From positions 62,001 through 126,000 of the forward strand of contig JAYFOM010000008.1 in the NCBI GenBank assembly GCA_034932685.1: 64,000 bases of DNA. Direction: 5' to 3'. The stretch is from JAQUCI01 sp034932685. Lineage in GTDB: Bacteria > Bacillota_I > Bacilli_A > Erysipelotrichales > Erysipelotrichaceae. Each line of letters opens with the position of its first letter. The first letter of the stretch is position 1. Both the position numbers and the translations under genes were made by a program. A model generated the notes under the pieces. It ran no database searches and was not told the DNA's origin. It saw only the letters and a program-made list of their open reading frames with translations. Positions 18,512-26,435 of this stretch are shown here, piece by piece.

Positions 18512-18548
18512 ATTATACTACTTAAAGTTGTAAATCGTCACGATTTAC
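18512..18548 (-). promoter_or_regulatory. Nudix promoter with 19-bp perfect palindrome
   Basis: TATAAT on the minus strand at 18512-18517, with a weak -35 (TGACGA, 18535-18540). A perfect inverted repeat, GTAAATCGT-C-ACGATTTAC, occupies 18530-18548. It covers this -35 and lies about 25 bp upstream of the divergent synthetase promoter -35. A dimeric repressor site is the simplest reading. Confidence 0.6.
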
Positions 18549-18572
18549 TTTTGTTTTATCACTAGGGTTTGA

Positions 18573-18601
18573 TTGTTTATCATGGGTTTTTTTGTTATAA
18601 T
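18573..18601 (+). promoter_or_regulatory. Promoter of the synthetase cassette
   Basis: -35 TTGTTT (18573-18578), 17-bp spacer, extended -10 TGTTATAAT (TATAAT at 18596-18601). The start site would fall near 18608, just ahead of the GGAGGT site at 18614-18619. This rules out translation from the upstream ATG at 18569. Confidence 0.8.
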
Positions 18602-18625
18602 TTTGACGATTACGGAGGTATTTAT

Positions 18626-20623
18626 ATGACTGATGATCATAGTAATGTCAAAAGGCCGCATTTTCCTAAAAGAGCAGTAATCACTGCCGGAATGCCTTAT
18701 GGTAACAAAGCTTTACATTTTGGGCATATTGGCGGTGTTTTTGTACATGCTGATGTTTATGCTCGTTTCTTAAGGGATAGAATCGGTCAAGATAATGTCA
18801 TATTTGTCTCTGGTACTGATTGTTATGGATCTCCAATCGCTGAAGGCTATCGGGTCTTAGTTGAAAGTGGCGCTTTTAAAGGAACAATTGAAGATTATGT
18901 TTTAAGCAATCACCTCAAACAAAAAGAAACCCTAAACAATTATGGTATTAAGCTTAATCTATATAGTGCTTCTGGTTTATATGATGCCAAGGATATTCAT
19001 CAAGAAGTTACTAATAAATTTATAAGTAGACTTTATGAGAATGGCTGGCTTGATAAAATGACCACCTCACAATTTTATGATGTTAAAGCCAATTGCTTTT
19101 TAAATGGTCGTCAAGTCGTCGGAAAATGTCCAATCGAAGGCTGTTCTTCTGAGAAGGGATACGCTGATGAATGTGATCTAGGACACCAATATATGCCTGA
19201 AGATCTTATCGATCCTAAAAGTACCTTAAGTAATGACACCCCTGAAATGCGAAGTGTTGATAACTGGTATTTTCGTTTGACTGCTTTTAATGAGCTTTTA
19301 AATGACTATGTCGATATGATTGCTGATAAAGATAATATCCGTGCTATCGTTCCGATCACAATGCGTGAATCATTGGCAAAGCCTATCATATATGTAAGAA
19401 AAGAAGGATTAAATAAATTCAAAGAATTAGCGTCATCATTACCAAAACATAGCGCTGATCTTGATAATGTAAAAAATTCTTTCACCGTAACATTTGATAC
19501 TCTTAATGATCGTGAAACAGCTTGTACTATTTTAACCTCTAACCAAATTCGTTATCGTACTGGTAAGACTTTAGTTCCTTTACGTTTAACTGGAAACATT
19601 AGTTGGGGAGTTAAAGCACCTGAATTAGAGAATGTTAAAGATCTTACTGTTTGGGTATGGCCTGAATCATTATGGGCTCCTATTTCGTTTACCATTGCTT
19701 ATCTTAAACAATGTGGACTAAGCGCTTCGGCATGGCGCGATTGGTGGTGTAGTGAAGATAGTCAGGTTTATCAATTCATTGGCCAAGATAATATCTATTT
19801 CTATGGTGTAGCCCAGATGGCGATGTTTATGGCAACTCAAGGAAAAGCCAACCTTTCAATCAAACCAACCAATGATCAATTAACTTTAACTAACTTAGTC
19901 GCCAATCATCATATTTTATTCTTAGATAAAAAAGCTAGTAGCAGTGGCACCGTTAAACCACCGATGGCAGAAGATCTTTTATCATATTATACCGCTGAAC
20001 AACTAAGGGCTCATTTTTTAGGTTTAGCTTTAGCACAAAAGAGTGTCAGTTTTCAACCTAAGCCTCTTAATCCTTTCGCTAATGAAAACGAACAAGATCC
20101 CGTTTTAAAAGAAGGTAATCTTTTTACCAATGTGTTAAATCGCTTAGTTCGTTCATGTTTTTATACCAGTCAGAAGTACTATGATGGATATTTACCTTTT
20201 GGTAAGGTAGAAAAAGATGTAGTAGATGAAGCTAATTCCACAATCTTAGCTTATGAATTAGCGATGTACAAAACAGAACTGCATAATGTCATGAACATCC
20301 TTGATACCTACATTCGTCAAGCCAACAAATATTGGGTAAGAAATATCACGGAAGCTGATAAACAAGATAATGATATTTTGCGCCAACAAACACTGATAAA
20401 CGCCTTCCATATGGTTAGGGTTGCTTGTCTTTTATCACATCCTATTGCATTTGAAGGAACTGAGCTCGTCTATGATTATCTTAATATCAATGCCAACTTC
20501 TGGAGTTGGGATCACGCTTTTGAAGATATCTATTACTTCTTAGATAATCCAGCGTCTCACAAACTTAAATTTTTAGAACCTAAAATTGACTTCTTCCAAA
20601 AACATCCTAGTCAATTCCAATAA
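18626..20623 (+). CDS. MetRS-like class I aminoacyl-tRNA ligase with altered KMSKS loop
   Basis: 665 aa from the ATG at 18626, 6 bases after GGAGGT. The class I signature is AGMPYGNKALHFGHIGG (HFGH, about 24-36). A zinc-knuckle-like insert contains CPIEGC and DECDLGH (about 165-190). The second signature expected as KMSKS appears as KKASSSG, within FLDKKASSSGTVKPP (about 455). MetRS architecture is otherwise kept. It belongs to a divergent MetRS-related group seen beside GluRS in some Bacillota, as far as I recall. Whether it still charges tRNA is open. First gene of a four-gene cassette. Confidence 0.8.
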   Translation: MTDDHSNVKRPHFPKRAVITAGMPYGNKALHFGHIGGVFVHADVYARFLRDRIGQDNVIFVSGTDCYGSPIAEGYRVLVESGAFKGTIEDYVLSNHLKQKETLNNYGIKLNLYSASGLYDAKDIHQEVTNKFISRLYENGWLDKMTTSQFYDVKANCFLNGRQVVGKCPIEGCSSEKGYADECDLGHQYMPEDLIDPKSTLSNDTPEMRSVDNWYFRLTAFNELLNDYVDMIADKDNIRAIVPITMRESLAKPIIYVRKEGLNKFKELASSLPKHSADLDNVKNSFTVTFDTLNDRETACTILTSNQIRYRTGKTLVPLRLTGNISWGVKAPELENVKDLTVWVWPESLWAPISFTIAYLKQCGLSASAWRDWWCSEDSQVYQFIGQDNIYFYGVAQMAMFMATQGKANLSIKPTNDQLTLTNLVANHHILFLDKKASSSGTVKPPMAEDLLSYYTAEQLRAHFLGLALAQKSVSFQPKPLNPFANENEQDPVLKEGNLFTNVLNRLVRSCFYTSQKYYDGYLPFGKVEKDVVDEANSTILAYELAMYKTELHNVMNILDTYIRQANKYWVRNITEADKQDNDILRQQTLINAFHMVRVACLLSHPIAFEGTELVYDYLNINANFWSWDHAFEDIYYFLDNPASHKLKFLEPKIDFFQKHPSQFQ

Positions 20624-20637
20624 AGCGAGGTACCCTT

Positions 20638-22299
20638 ATGAACAATCAACTTTTAGCTGATTTACTATATCCTAATATCACAAAGACTCCTGCTGACTAT
20701 GAAAATATATATCCTAAAAGAGCACTGGATGATAATGCCGAAGTTATGCGTATTGCTCCAAGCCCTACTGGATTTATTCATCTAGGAAATCTTTATGGTG
20801 CTTTGGCTGATGAAAGGATTGCGCATCAAAGCAATGGTGTTTTCTTTTTAAGAATAGAAGATACCGATAATAAACGTTTAGTCAAAGGCGCAGTTGAAAC
20901 CATCATCTCAACCTTCGATTATTTTAAGATTGAATTTGATGAAGGAGCTGAAGTAAAAAACAACAATGGTAATCATTATGGACCATATTACCAAAGACAA
21001 AGAACCGACATCTATCAAGCTTACGCCAAGGATTTAGTTAGAAAAGGATTAGCTTATCCGTGCTTTTGTGATGAAGAACATCTTAAACAACAACGCACTA
21101 AACAACAAGAGTTAAAAATAACCACCGGTTACTATGGTCCTTGGGCAGTATGTCGAAATTTAGATTTTGAGTTGATCAAGGCCAATATCGAAGCTAATAA
21201 ATCTTTTGTTATTCGTTTAAGATCAAATGGTGACCCTAAGATCAAACACAGCTTTCATGATGAGATCAAAGGTGATATCACTGTTATCGAAAACGATCAA
21301 GATGTTATCTTGCTTAAAGCAGATGGTATTCCAACCTATCACTTTGCGCACGCTGTTGATGATCATTTGATGCATACTACTATTGTCTTGCGTGGTGAAG
21401 AATGGCTTGGCACCTTACCTATCCATCTTGAACTATTTAAAGCACTAAATCATCCACTACCAAAGTTTGCTCATACCTCACAGTTAATGAAAATGGACAA
21501 TGGTATCAAACGTAAATTATCTAAGCGTAAAGATCCTGAATTATCTTTAGATTATTATCGACAGTTAGGATATCATCCTGATGCCGTAAAAATCTACTTA
21601 ATGACACTATTAAACTGGAATTTTGAAGAATGGTTCCTGAAAAATCCTGACGCCGATATCACAGCGTTTAAGTTTTCTGTTAATAAGATGGGACAATCAG
21701 GGGCACTGTTTGATCTTGATAAGCTTAACAACATCAGTAAGACCTTTTTATCTAAAAAAGAACCTGAAGAGATCATGATGTATTTAAAGAACTTTGTTCA
21801 GGAAAACGATGCTAGTAAAATGGATATCTACTTCAAAGACGAAGCTTACTTATTACAAATATTAAATTTAGGAATGGGTACTAATCTAAAGAAAAGACGT
21901 AAAGACTATATTTACGCTTCACAGATCTTAGCTAGTATCGCTTACTATTTTGATGATGTTTATCAACCTAGTTATGACTTTATCTTTGACAAGAGCTTGT
22001 GCATAAAGATAATTGAAGCCTTTATAGCTAATTACGATCATCGTGATGATAATGCTCAATGGTTTGATAAACTTAAGGCAATCGCAACGCAGTTCAATAT
22101 CGCTGCTGAAATGAATGATTATAAAAATAACCCAGATGCTTATATTGGTAATATCAGTGAGTTGGCTGAAGTTCTTAGAGTAGCTACAACAGGTTATAAG
22201 AATACTCCGGACTTATGGTCAATCATGCAGATAATGCAAGAGAAAAGAGTTCTTACTCGCTTGCATCAAGCTCTTGATACCTTAAATGGTAAGATGTAA
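20638..22299 (+). CDS. gltX: Glutamyl-tRNA synthetase
   Basis: 553 aa. Class I signature RIAPSPTGFIHLGN (about 38-51) is preceded by an N-terminal extension of about 38 residues. FFLRIEDTD and the second signature KRKLSKRKD (about 292-300) are intact, so the enzyme should be active. It attaches glutamate to tRNA-Glu (and perhaps tRNA-Gln). The longer N-terminus is typical of the GluRS clade of some Clostridia. 14 bases separate it from the MetRS-like gene, and its stop overlaps the next start (TAATG). I cannot tell whether this is the only GluRS of the cell. Confidence 0.88.
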   Translation: MNNQLLADLLYPNITKTPADYENIYPKRALDDNAEVMRIAPSPTGFIHLGNLYGALADERIAHQSNGVFFLRIEDTDNKRLVKGAVETIISTFDYFKIEFDEGAEVKNNNGNHYGPYYQRQRTDIYQAYAKDLVRKGLAYPCFCDEEHLKQQRTKQQELKITTGYYGPWAVCRNLDFELIKANIEANKSFVIRLRSNGDPKIKHSFHDEIKGDITVIENDQDVILLKADGIPTYHFAHAVDDHLMHTTIVLRGEEWLGTLPIHLELFKALNHPLPKFAHTSQLMKMDNGIKRKLSKRKDPELSLDYYRQLGYHPDAVKIYLMTLLNWNFEEWFLKNPDADITAFKFSVNKMGQSGALFDLDKLNNISKTFLSKKEPEEIMMYLKNFVQENDASKMDIYFKDEAYLLQILNLGMGTNLKKRRKDYIYASQILASIAYYFDDVYQPSYDFIFDKSLCIKIIEAFIANYDHRDDNAQWFDKLKAIATQFNIAAEMNDYKNNPDAYIGNISELAEVLRVATTGYKNTPDLWSIMQIMQEKRVLTRLHQALDTLNGKM

Positions 22300-23321
22300 T
22301 GCGTTATCCTAACTTTCTAAAACCAAATGCCACCATCGGGCTTGTTGCCCCATCTTTTGGCATTAGTGGTGAACCCTATACAACAAAATTCACAAATGGT
22401 AAAAAAAAGTTTGTTGAACTATGCTACACTTTTAAAGAAGCTAGTAGTATCTATACATTACAAAAAGCTCGTAGCGCAAGCGCAAAACAGCGCGCTGACG
22501 AGTTTATGCATATGTATCTTGATGATAGTGTTGACTTTATTTTTAGTGTTGCTGGTGGTGAGCTAATGTGTGAAATCTTACCCTATCTAGATTTCAAACT
22601 CTTAGCACAAAGTCCACCAAAATTTTTTATGGGTTATTCAGATAATACTAATCTAACATTTTTACTTACTTTATTATGTGATGTTGCCAGTATTTACGGT
22701 CCTCACTTAACTGAGTACGGCATGGAAAAGTGGGATCTTTCTTTAATTGAAAGCTATGAGATCATAACAGGTAAACGGTTTAGTCAAAACAGCTATGATT
22801 TCTATCAGATTGATGATAAGACACATGAGGTTGGCAACTATCTTACTTCCTACAATAAAACAGAGCCAATCATATATAAAACCCTTAATGATCAAGATGT
22901 TACTATATCAGGACGCTTGATTGGTGGCTGTCTTGATGTGTTAATGTTTTTTTGTGGTACGCATTATGATAAAGTGGCTGACTTTAAAAAGCGTTATCAA
23001 CAAGATGGTGTTATTTTCTATCTTGAAGCCTGTGATCTTAACCCGATAATGATGACCAGAAGTCTCTTACAACTAAAGACAATCGGTTGGTTTGATAACT
23101 GTAATGGCATTGTCTTTGGTAGAAGTTATCGTGACCAAGAAGTTGTATTTGATATCAGCTTTAGTGATGCAATCAGGGATACATTAAGTGATCTAAATAT
23201 TCCAATCATTATCGATATGGATTTTGGTCATCTTCCACCCTGTTTCACCATTATCAACGGCAGTTATGCGACTATCAGTATTAAAGAGAAAAAAGGCAAT
23301 ATCACTTATCAATTAAAGTAG
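22299..23321 (+). CDS. S66-family peptidase (LD-carboxypeptidase / MccF type)
   Basis: 340 aa. Catalytic triad of the S66 fold is present: Ser in MGYSDNT (about 109), Glu in FYLEAC (about 248) and His in DFGHLPP (about 310). The start GATIGLVAPS-like motif appears as NATIGLVAPSFG. S66 enzymes trim muropeptide L,D-bonds or, as MccF, inactivate aminoacyl-adenylate antibiotics. The TAATG overlap with gltX couples it to a synthetase, which favours the MccF-like role; that is inference. Confidence 0.87.
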   Translation: MRYPNFLKPNATIGLVAPSFGISGEPYTTKFTNGKKKFVELCYTFKEASSIYTLQKARSASAKQRADEFMHMYLDDSVDFIFSVAGGELMCEILPYLDFKLLAQSPPKFFMGYSDNTNLTFLLTLLCDVASIYGPHLTEYGMEKWDLSLIESYEIITGKRFSQNSYDFYQIDDKTHEVGNYLTSYNKTEPIIYKTLNDQDVTISGRLIGGCLDVLMFFCGTHYDKVADFKKRYQQDGVIFYLEACDLNPIMMTRSLLQLKTIGWFDNCNGIVFGRSYRDQEVVFDISFSDAIRDTLSDLNIPIIIDMDFGHLPPCFTIINGSYATISIKEKKGNITYQLK

Positions 23322-23342
23322 ATACTGTATTAAGGAGCTAAT

Positions 23343-23600
23343 ATGGAAGATATATTATATCGCTATGACATCCAGCTATTAATCGAAGGAATCAATCTAA
23401 ATGAAGATGATATCATTGCATATTTTGAAACTAATTTTGAAGGTGATTGTTTATTAGCGGTTGGTGATGATACATTGATTAAGCTTCATTATCACACCAA
23501 CACACCCTGGCTTGTACTACAGTATTGTAGTTCTCTTGGTGAAATCTTTGATATTGTCATAGAAGACATGATAAGACAAGCTAACGGGTTAAAGGGTTAA
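23343..23600 (+). CDS. Free-standing FakA C-terminal-like domain
   Basis: 85 aa. The stretch GDCLLAVGDDTLIKLHYHTN closely resembles the C-terminal domain of FakA/YloV-type fatty acid kinase subunits (typical form GDSLVVVGDDxLIKVHVHTN), ending with GEIFDIVIEDM. The DAK2 kinase domain that normally precedes it is absent. AAGGAG ribosome site. Last gene of the synthetase cassette. Function unknown; it may bind a ligand or a partner. Confidence 0.7.
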   Translation: MEDILYRYDIQLLIEGINLNEDDIIAYFETNFEGDCLLAVGDDTLIKLHYHTNTPWLVLQYCSSLGEIFDIVIEDMIRQANGLKG

Positions 23601-23604
23601 TTTG

Positions 23605-23627
23605 AAAAGGAAGCGATGCTTCCTTTT
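23605..23627. terminator. Bidirectional terminator between convergent genes
   Basis: AAAAGGAAGC (23605-23614) and GCTTCCTTTT (23618-23627) form a 10-bp stem with a 3-base loop and T-rich arms on both strands. It ends the synthetase cassette and the opposing lipoprotein gene. Confidence 0.85.
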
Positions 23628-24036
23628 ATTTCATATAAAGCCCTACTAAAGCTAACTGCTCATCGTAGGATAAAGTAAAGATAAGTACCGACTTTTCATA
23701 TTTAACTTGAATTACAACGGTCGCATACTCTGCTTGTGTTTTTGGATCAACTTGACTTGTAAGAGCGGTATTTTGAAAAGACACAAAGTTACCCGCCGCA
23801 TAAAGTTGTTCATCCCAAGCTTGTTCTAATTGTTCAGCAGTAATCTGTGATCTTATTGATTCTTCAAGTAGATTGATCACTGAAGCATAATCTCTGGTAT
23901 TGATGATGGCAACTGTTTTCTTTGCTTGTGTCAATAATGCCTCTTCATCGAATTTGTCAGACAATTTATTCTTGGTACAGGCTACTAAACTAACCATAAC
24001 CAACAGTATTAATAGTACTTTAGCGAACTTCTTCAT
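23626..24036 (-). CDS. DUF3887-like lipoprotein
   Basis: 136 aa from ATG 24036; a GTG two codons earlier overlaps the AAGGAGG site and is less likely. A lipobox (LVAC, Cys near residue 20) follows a hydrophobic leader, so the protein is lipid-anchored. The mature part has the DUF3887 layout: a helical NTF2-like start and a beta C-terminus (VIQVKYEKSVLIFTLSYD). Its start lies within a few bases of the stop of the upstream YhfC-type gene. Confidence 0.78.
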   Translation of the reverse strand: MKKFAKVLLILLVMVSLVACTKNKLSDKFDEEALLTQAKKTVAIINTRDYASVINLLEESIRSQITAEQLEQAWDEQLYAAGNFVSFQNTALTSQVDPKTQAEYATVVIQVKYEKSVLIFTLSYDEQLALVGLYMK

Positions 24037-24038
24037 GT

Positions 24039-24725
24039 TCACACCTCCTTATGCTTAAACAAATTATAAACATAGTAAGCTGAAGCAACCGCCACTAAAA
24101 ACAAGACCACCTCAAGAATAACAAAATTAATTCCTGCCATTTGCGCTAATACCACACCACTATCCAACAAGAAATGACTGATGATAGCGATAAACAAAAA
24201 ACTTGGTTTAGCTTTGATGATACTGTTCATCACCAATACACTCCAACATACATGTAAGATCATAGCGCTTAAACGCTCAACTCCTGCCAAAAGCATCATC
24301 TGTGGATTACCACTGATACCTTTATAACTGATCAATATCATTAAAGCATTTATCCCAACAAATAATATTGCCTCAATCCCACCATGTCCTAATCCGAAAA
24401 ATATCGCATTATCTAAAGTCTTTTTACGCAATATGTACCTCATGACTACATAACGTCCTAATTCTTCAAACAAGGCTGCGCTTAATCCTAAAAACAGCGC
24501 ATATAGTAACGGTTGAGTATACATCATCGTGAAATACCAGTCAATCGTTGGTAAATACATTTCGATTAGGGGAATACGCGTAAACAATTGAAAAAACGCA
24601 AAACATATTATTCCCAATAAAAATGATATTAAATAGTTCCTTTTTACCAATATCAAGTAAAGTAAAATCGCTATCGGTAAAACAAAACTAATGATCAACG
24701 TTAAAACTGATACGATCATATCCAT
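24039..24725 (-). CDS. YhfC-family intramembrane metalloprotease-like protein
   Basis: 228 aa from ATG 24725 with an AGGGG site; an earlier in-frame ATG has none and lies next to a TATAAT box. About seven membrane segments. The family signature EELGRYVVMRY (about 85-95) and FFGLGHGGIEA (about 110-120) supply the Glu/His residues expected of this CAAX-like protease group. Substrate unknown. Co-transcribed with the DUF3887 lipoprotein. Confidence 0.8.
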   Translation of the reverse strand: MDMIVSVLTLIISFVLPIAILLYLILVKRNYLISFLLGIICFAFFQLFTRIPLIEMYLPTIDWYFTMMYTQPLLYALFLGLSAALFEELGRYVVMRYILRKKTLDNAIFFGLGHGGIEAILFVGINALMILISYKGISGNPQMMLLAGVERLSAMILHVCWSVLVMNSIIKAKPSFLFIAIISHFLLDSGVVLAQMAGINFVILEVVLFLVAVASAYYVYNLFKHKEV

Positions 24726-24814
24726 GATTATTCCCCTTACACTATTATAATACACTTTATTTGATATTATGGGCAGATAATATCTAAATTTGTTATTATT
24801 AGATGGGGGTTTTT

Positions 24815-25411
24815 ATGCGTATTCAAAAAGAAGTAATAAATGAGATAACGATAAGTAGATCACGTTTTATTTGTTATCTTAATCGCGTCAATAACGAAGA
24901 TGAAGCTAAAAGCTACATCAAACATATAAAGAAACTTCACCCCAAAGCAACACATCATTGTCAGGCTTTTATAATAACTAACGAACTAGAGCGTAGTAAT
25001 GATGATGGTGAACCCTCCGGTACCGCCGGCATCCCTATGCTTGAGGTATTACGACATCAACGAATGAACTATATCTGTGCGGTTGTTGTTCGCTATTTTG
25101 GTGGTACGCTACTTGGAAGTGGCGGCTTGATCAGAGCATATTCTAAAAGTGTTAGTGAAGCTTTATTAAAAGCACAATTATATGAAACAATAATATATCA
25201 ACGCTATCAGATTAACTTTCACTATTCATACATTGATAAGATCGATCATTTACTAAAAACTTACTTGATAGAAAGTAAATCGTACACTATTGATGTTATG
25301 TATCAATTTCTATCAACTAACAAAGATATCTTGATCAAGCTTAAAGAAATCACAAATGGCAATATAACCATTAATGAACTTGCAGAAGTGAGCATTGAAA
25401 AGTTAGTTTAA
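24815..25411 (+). CDS. YigZ/IMPACT-family protein
   Basis: 198 aa. The start at 24815 is preferred over 24803 because GGGGGT lies upstream. The N-terminal IMPACT domain carries DDGEPSGTAGIPMLEVL and AVVVRYFGGTLLGSGGLIRAY (within about 65-120), both highly conserved. Members are linked to translation and stress responses and to a proline-dipeptidase-like annotation that is doubtful. Single-gene unit between a divergent and a convergent neighbour. Confidence 0.9.
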   Translation: MRIQKEVINEITISRSRFICYLNRVNNEDEAKSYIKHIKKLHPKATHHCQAFIITNELERSNDDGEPSGTAGIPMLEVLRHQRMNYICAVVVRYFGGTLLGSGGLIRAYSKSVSEALLKAQLYETIIYQRYQINFHYSYIDKIDHLLKTYLIESKSYTIDVMYQFLSTNKDILIKLKEITNGNITINELAEVSIEKLV

Positions 25412-25412
25412 A

Positions 25413-25434
25413 AAATCCCGTTTTAACGGGATTT
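25413..25434. terminator. Bidirectional terminator
   Basis: AAATCCCGTT (25413-25422) and AACGGGATTT (25425-25434), 10-bp stem, with A/T tracts on both sides. It separates convergent genes and touches both stop codons. Confidence 0.8.
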
Positions 25435-26257
25435 ATTCATTTGTTGTTTCTATTGTCTCTTCTTTTAAACGCCACATTTCACTTAGTGCCATAAATGGAA
25501 TCTTATCGGAATTAATTTTGGCATTGTAACGTTGTTTCTTGATGTCGTTTTCACACTCATCGCGTAATACGTCTTTGTTCATCATATAGCTAACATAAAC
25601 AACTTTCTTCAATAAGTACCAATTAGTGATTGTTTGATAGATGTAGTCTGCTCTATCTTCTAAGGTTAGTATATCAACCTTGGCTTTTTCTCTTATCAAA
25701 TGGGCTTTATTGTACGCAACATCAATCAACTCATGGACATTTTTGAAATAGTAAGCGTCAATCTCACGTTGGATAGCACCAGCTCGACTATCTTTCATTA
25801 AGAACTTATTCACTTTTTCTTCGATTAGCGGTAGGTTTTCAGTGCTCAGGGCAATAATCTCATTGCGTGAGTCTTCAAGTAATGCGTATTGTTCACTCAA
25901 ACAATAATAATATCCTTTAGCTAACAAATACATATCAGATTCTGAAAAGATAATCGCTTTTTGGGCATCTTCCGTTTTAAGGTAAACGATGTATGGGCAA
26001 CGCATTACCTTATCAGGTAGCTTGCCGGCATCCTTATAGCGAATGATCTGATTTGATATGACTTCTTTGTTGACATTAAAGCCTAACTTTACACAGATTC
26101 TGAACTCGGTATTGATCTTCAATAACGCTTGAAATAGATCAATGTGTTGGAAATCTTCTTTTATACTTAAATAATCTTCCAAATAGCCATTAAATTCACA
26201 GTCATTGCTGTCTTTTCTTTGATCTAAGATCGCGGCTAAATGATCAAACACTGCCAA
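25433..26257 (-). CDS. Protein of unknown function, likely TTG start
   Basis: 274 aa from a TTG at 26257, which has GAGGTG 6 bases upstream. The ATG at 26302 has no ribosome site and lies next to a TATAGT-type promoter box. The protein is mostly helical, soluble and rich in Tyr, Lys and Glu, with no motif I recognise. It stands alone between YigZ and the divergent addB. No function is proposed. Confidence 0.55.
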   Translation of the reverse strand: MAVFDHLAAILDQRKDSNDCEFNGYLEDYLSIKEDFQHIDLFQALLKINTEFRICVKLGFNVNKEVISNQIIRYKDAGKLPDKVMRCPYIVYLKTEDAQKAIIFSESDMYLLAKGYYYCLSEQYALLEDSRNEIIALSTENLPLIEEKVNKFLMKDSRAGAIQREIDAYYFKNVHELIDVAYNKAHLIREKAKVDILTLEDRADYIYQTITNWYLLKKVVYVSYMMNKDVLRDECENDIKKQRYNAKINSDKIPFMALSEMWRLKEETIETTNE

Positions 26258-26435
26258 ATTAATCACCTCATCCCTATATCTTCTGAAACTATAATGACAC
26301 ATAAAAAGCTTAAAAAAAAGAGAAATATTGTTTTTTACACTAATTTATGAAAAACAATGAAAATAAGATAAATCACTGTCACATACAATATTTTTTACCT
26401 TTATGATAAACTATAATCAAAAAGAGGAATACTTC

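Noticed and set aside
18569..18625. Longer start for the MetRS-like gene
   Set aside because: The -35 and -10 boxes lie inside it and the ribosome site belongs to the ATG at 18626.
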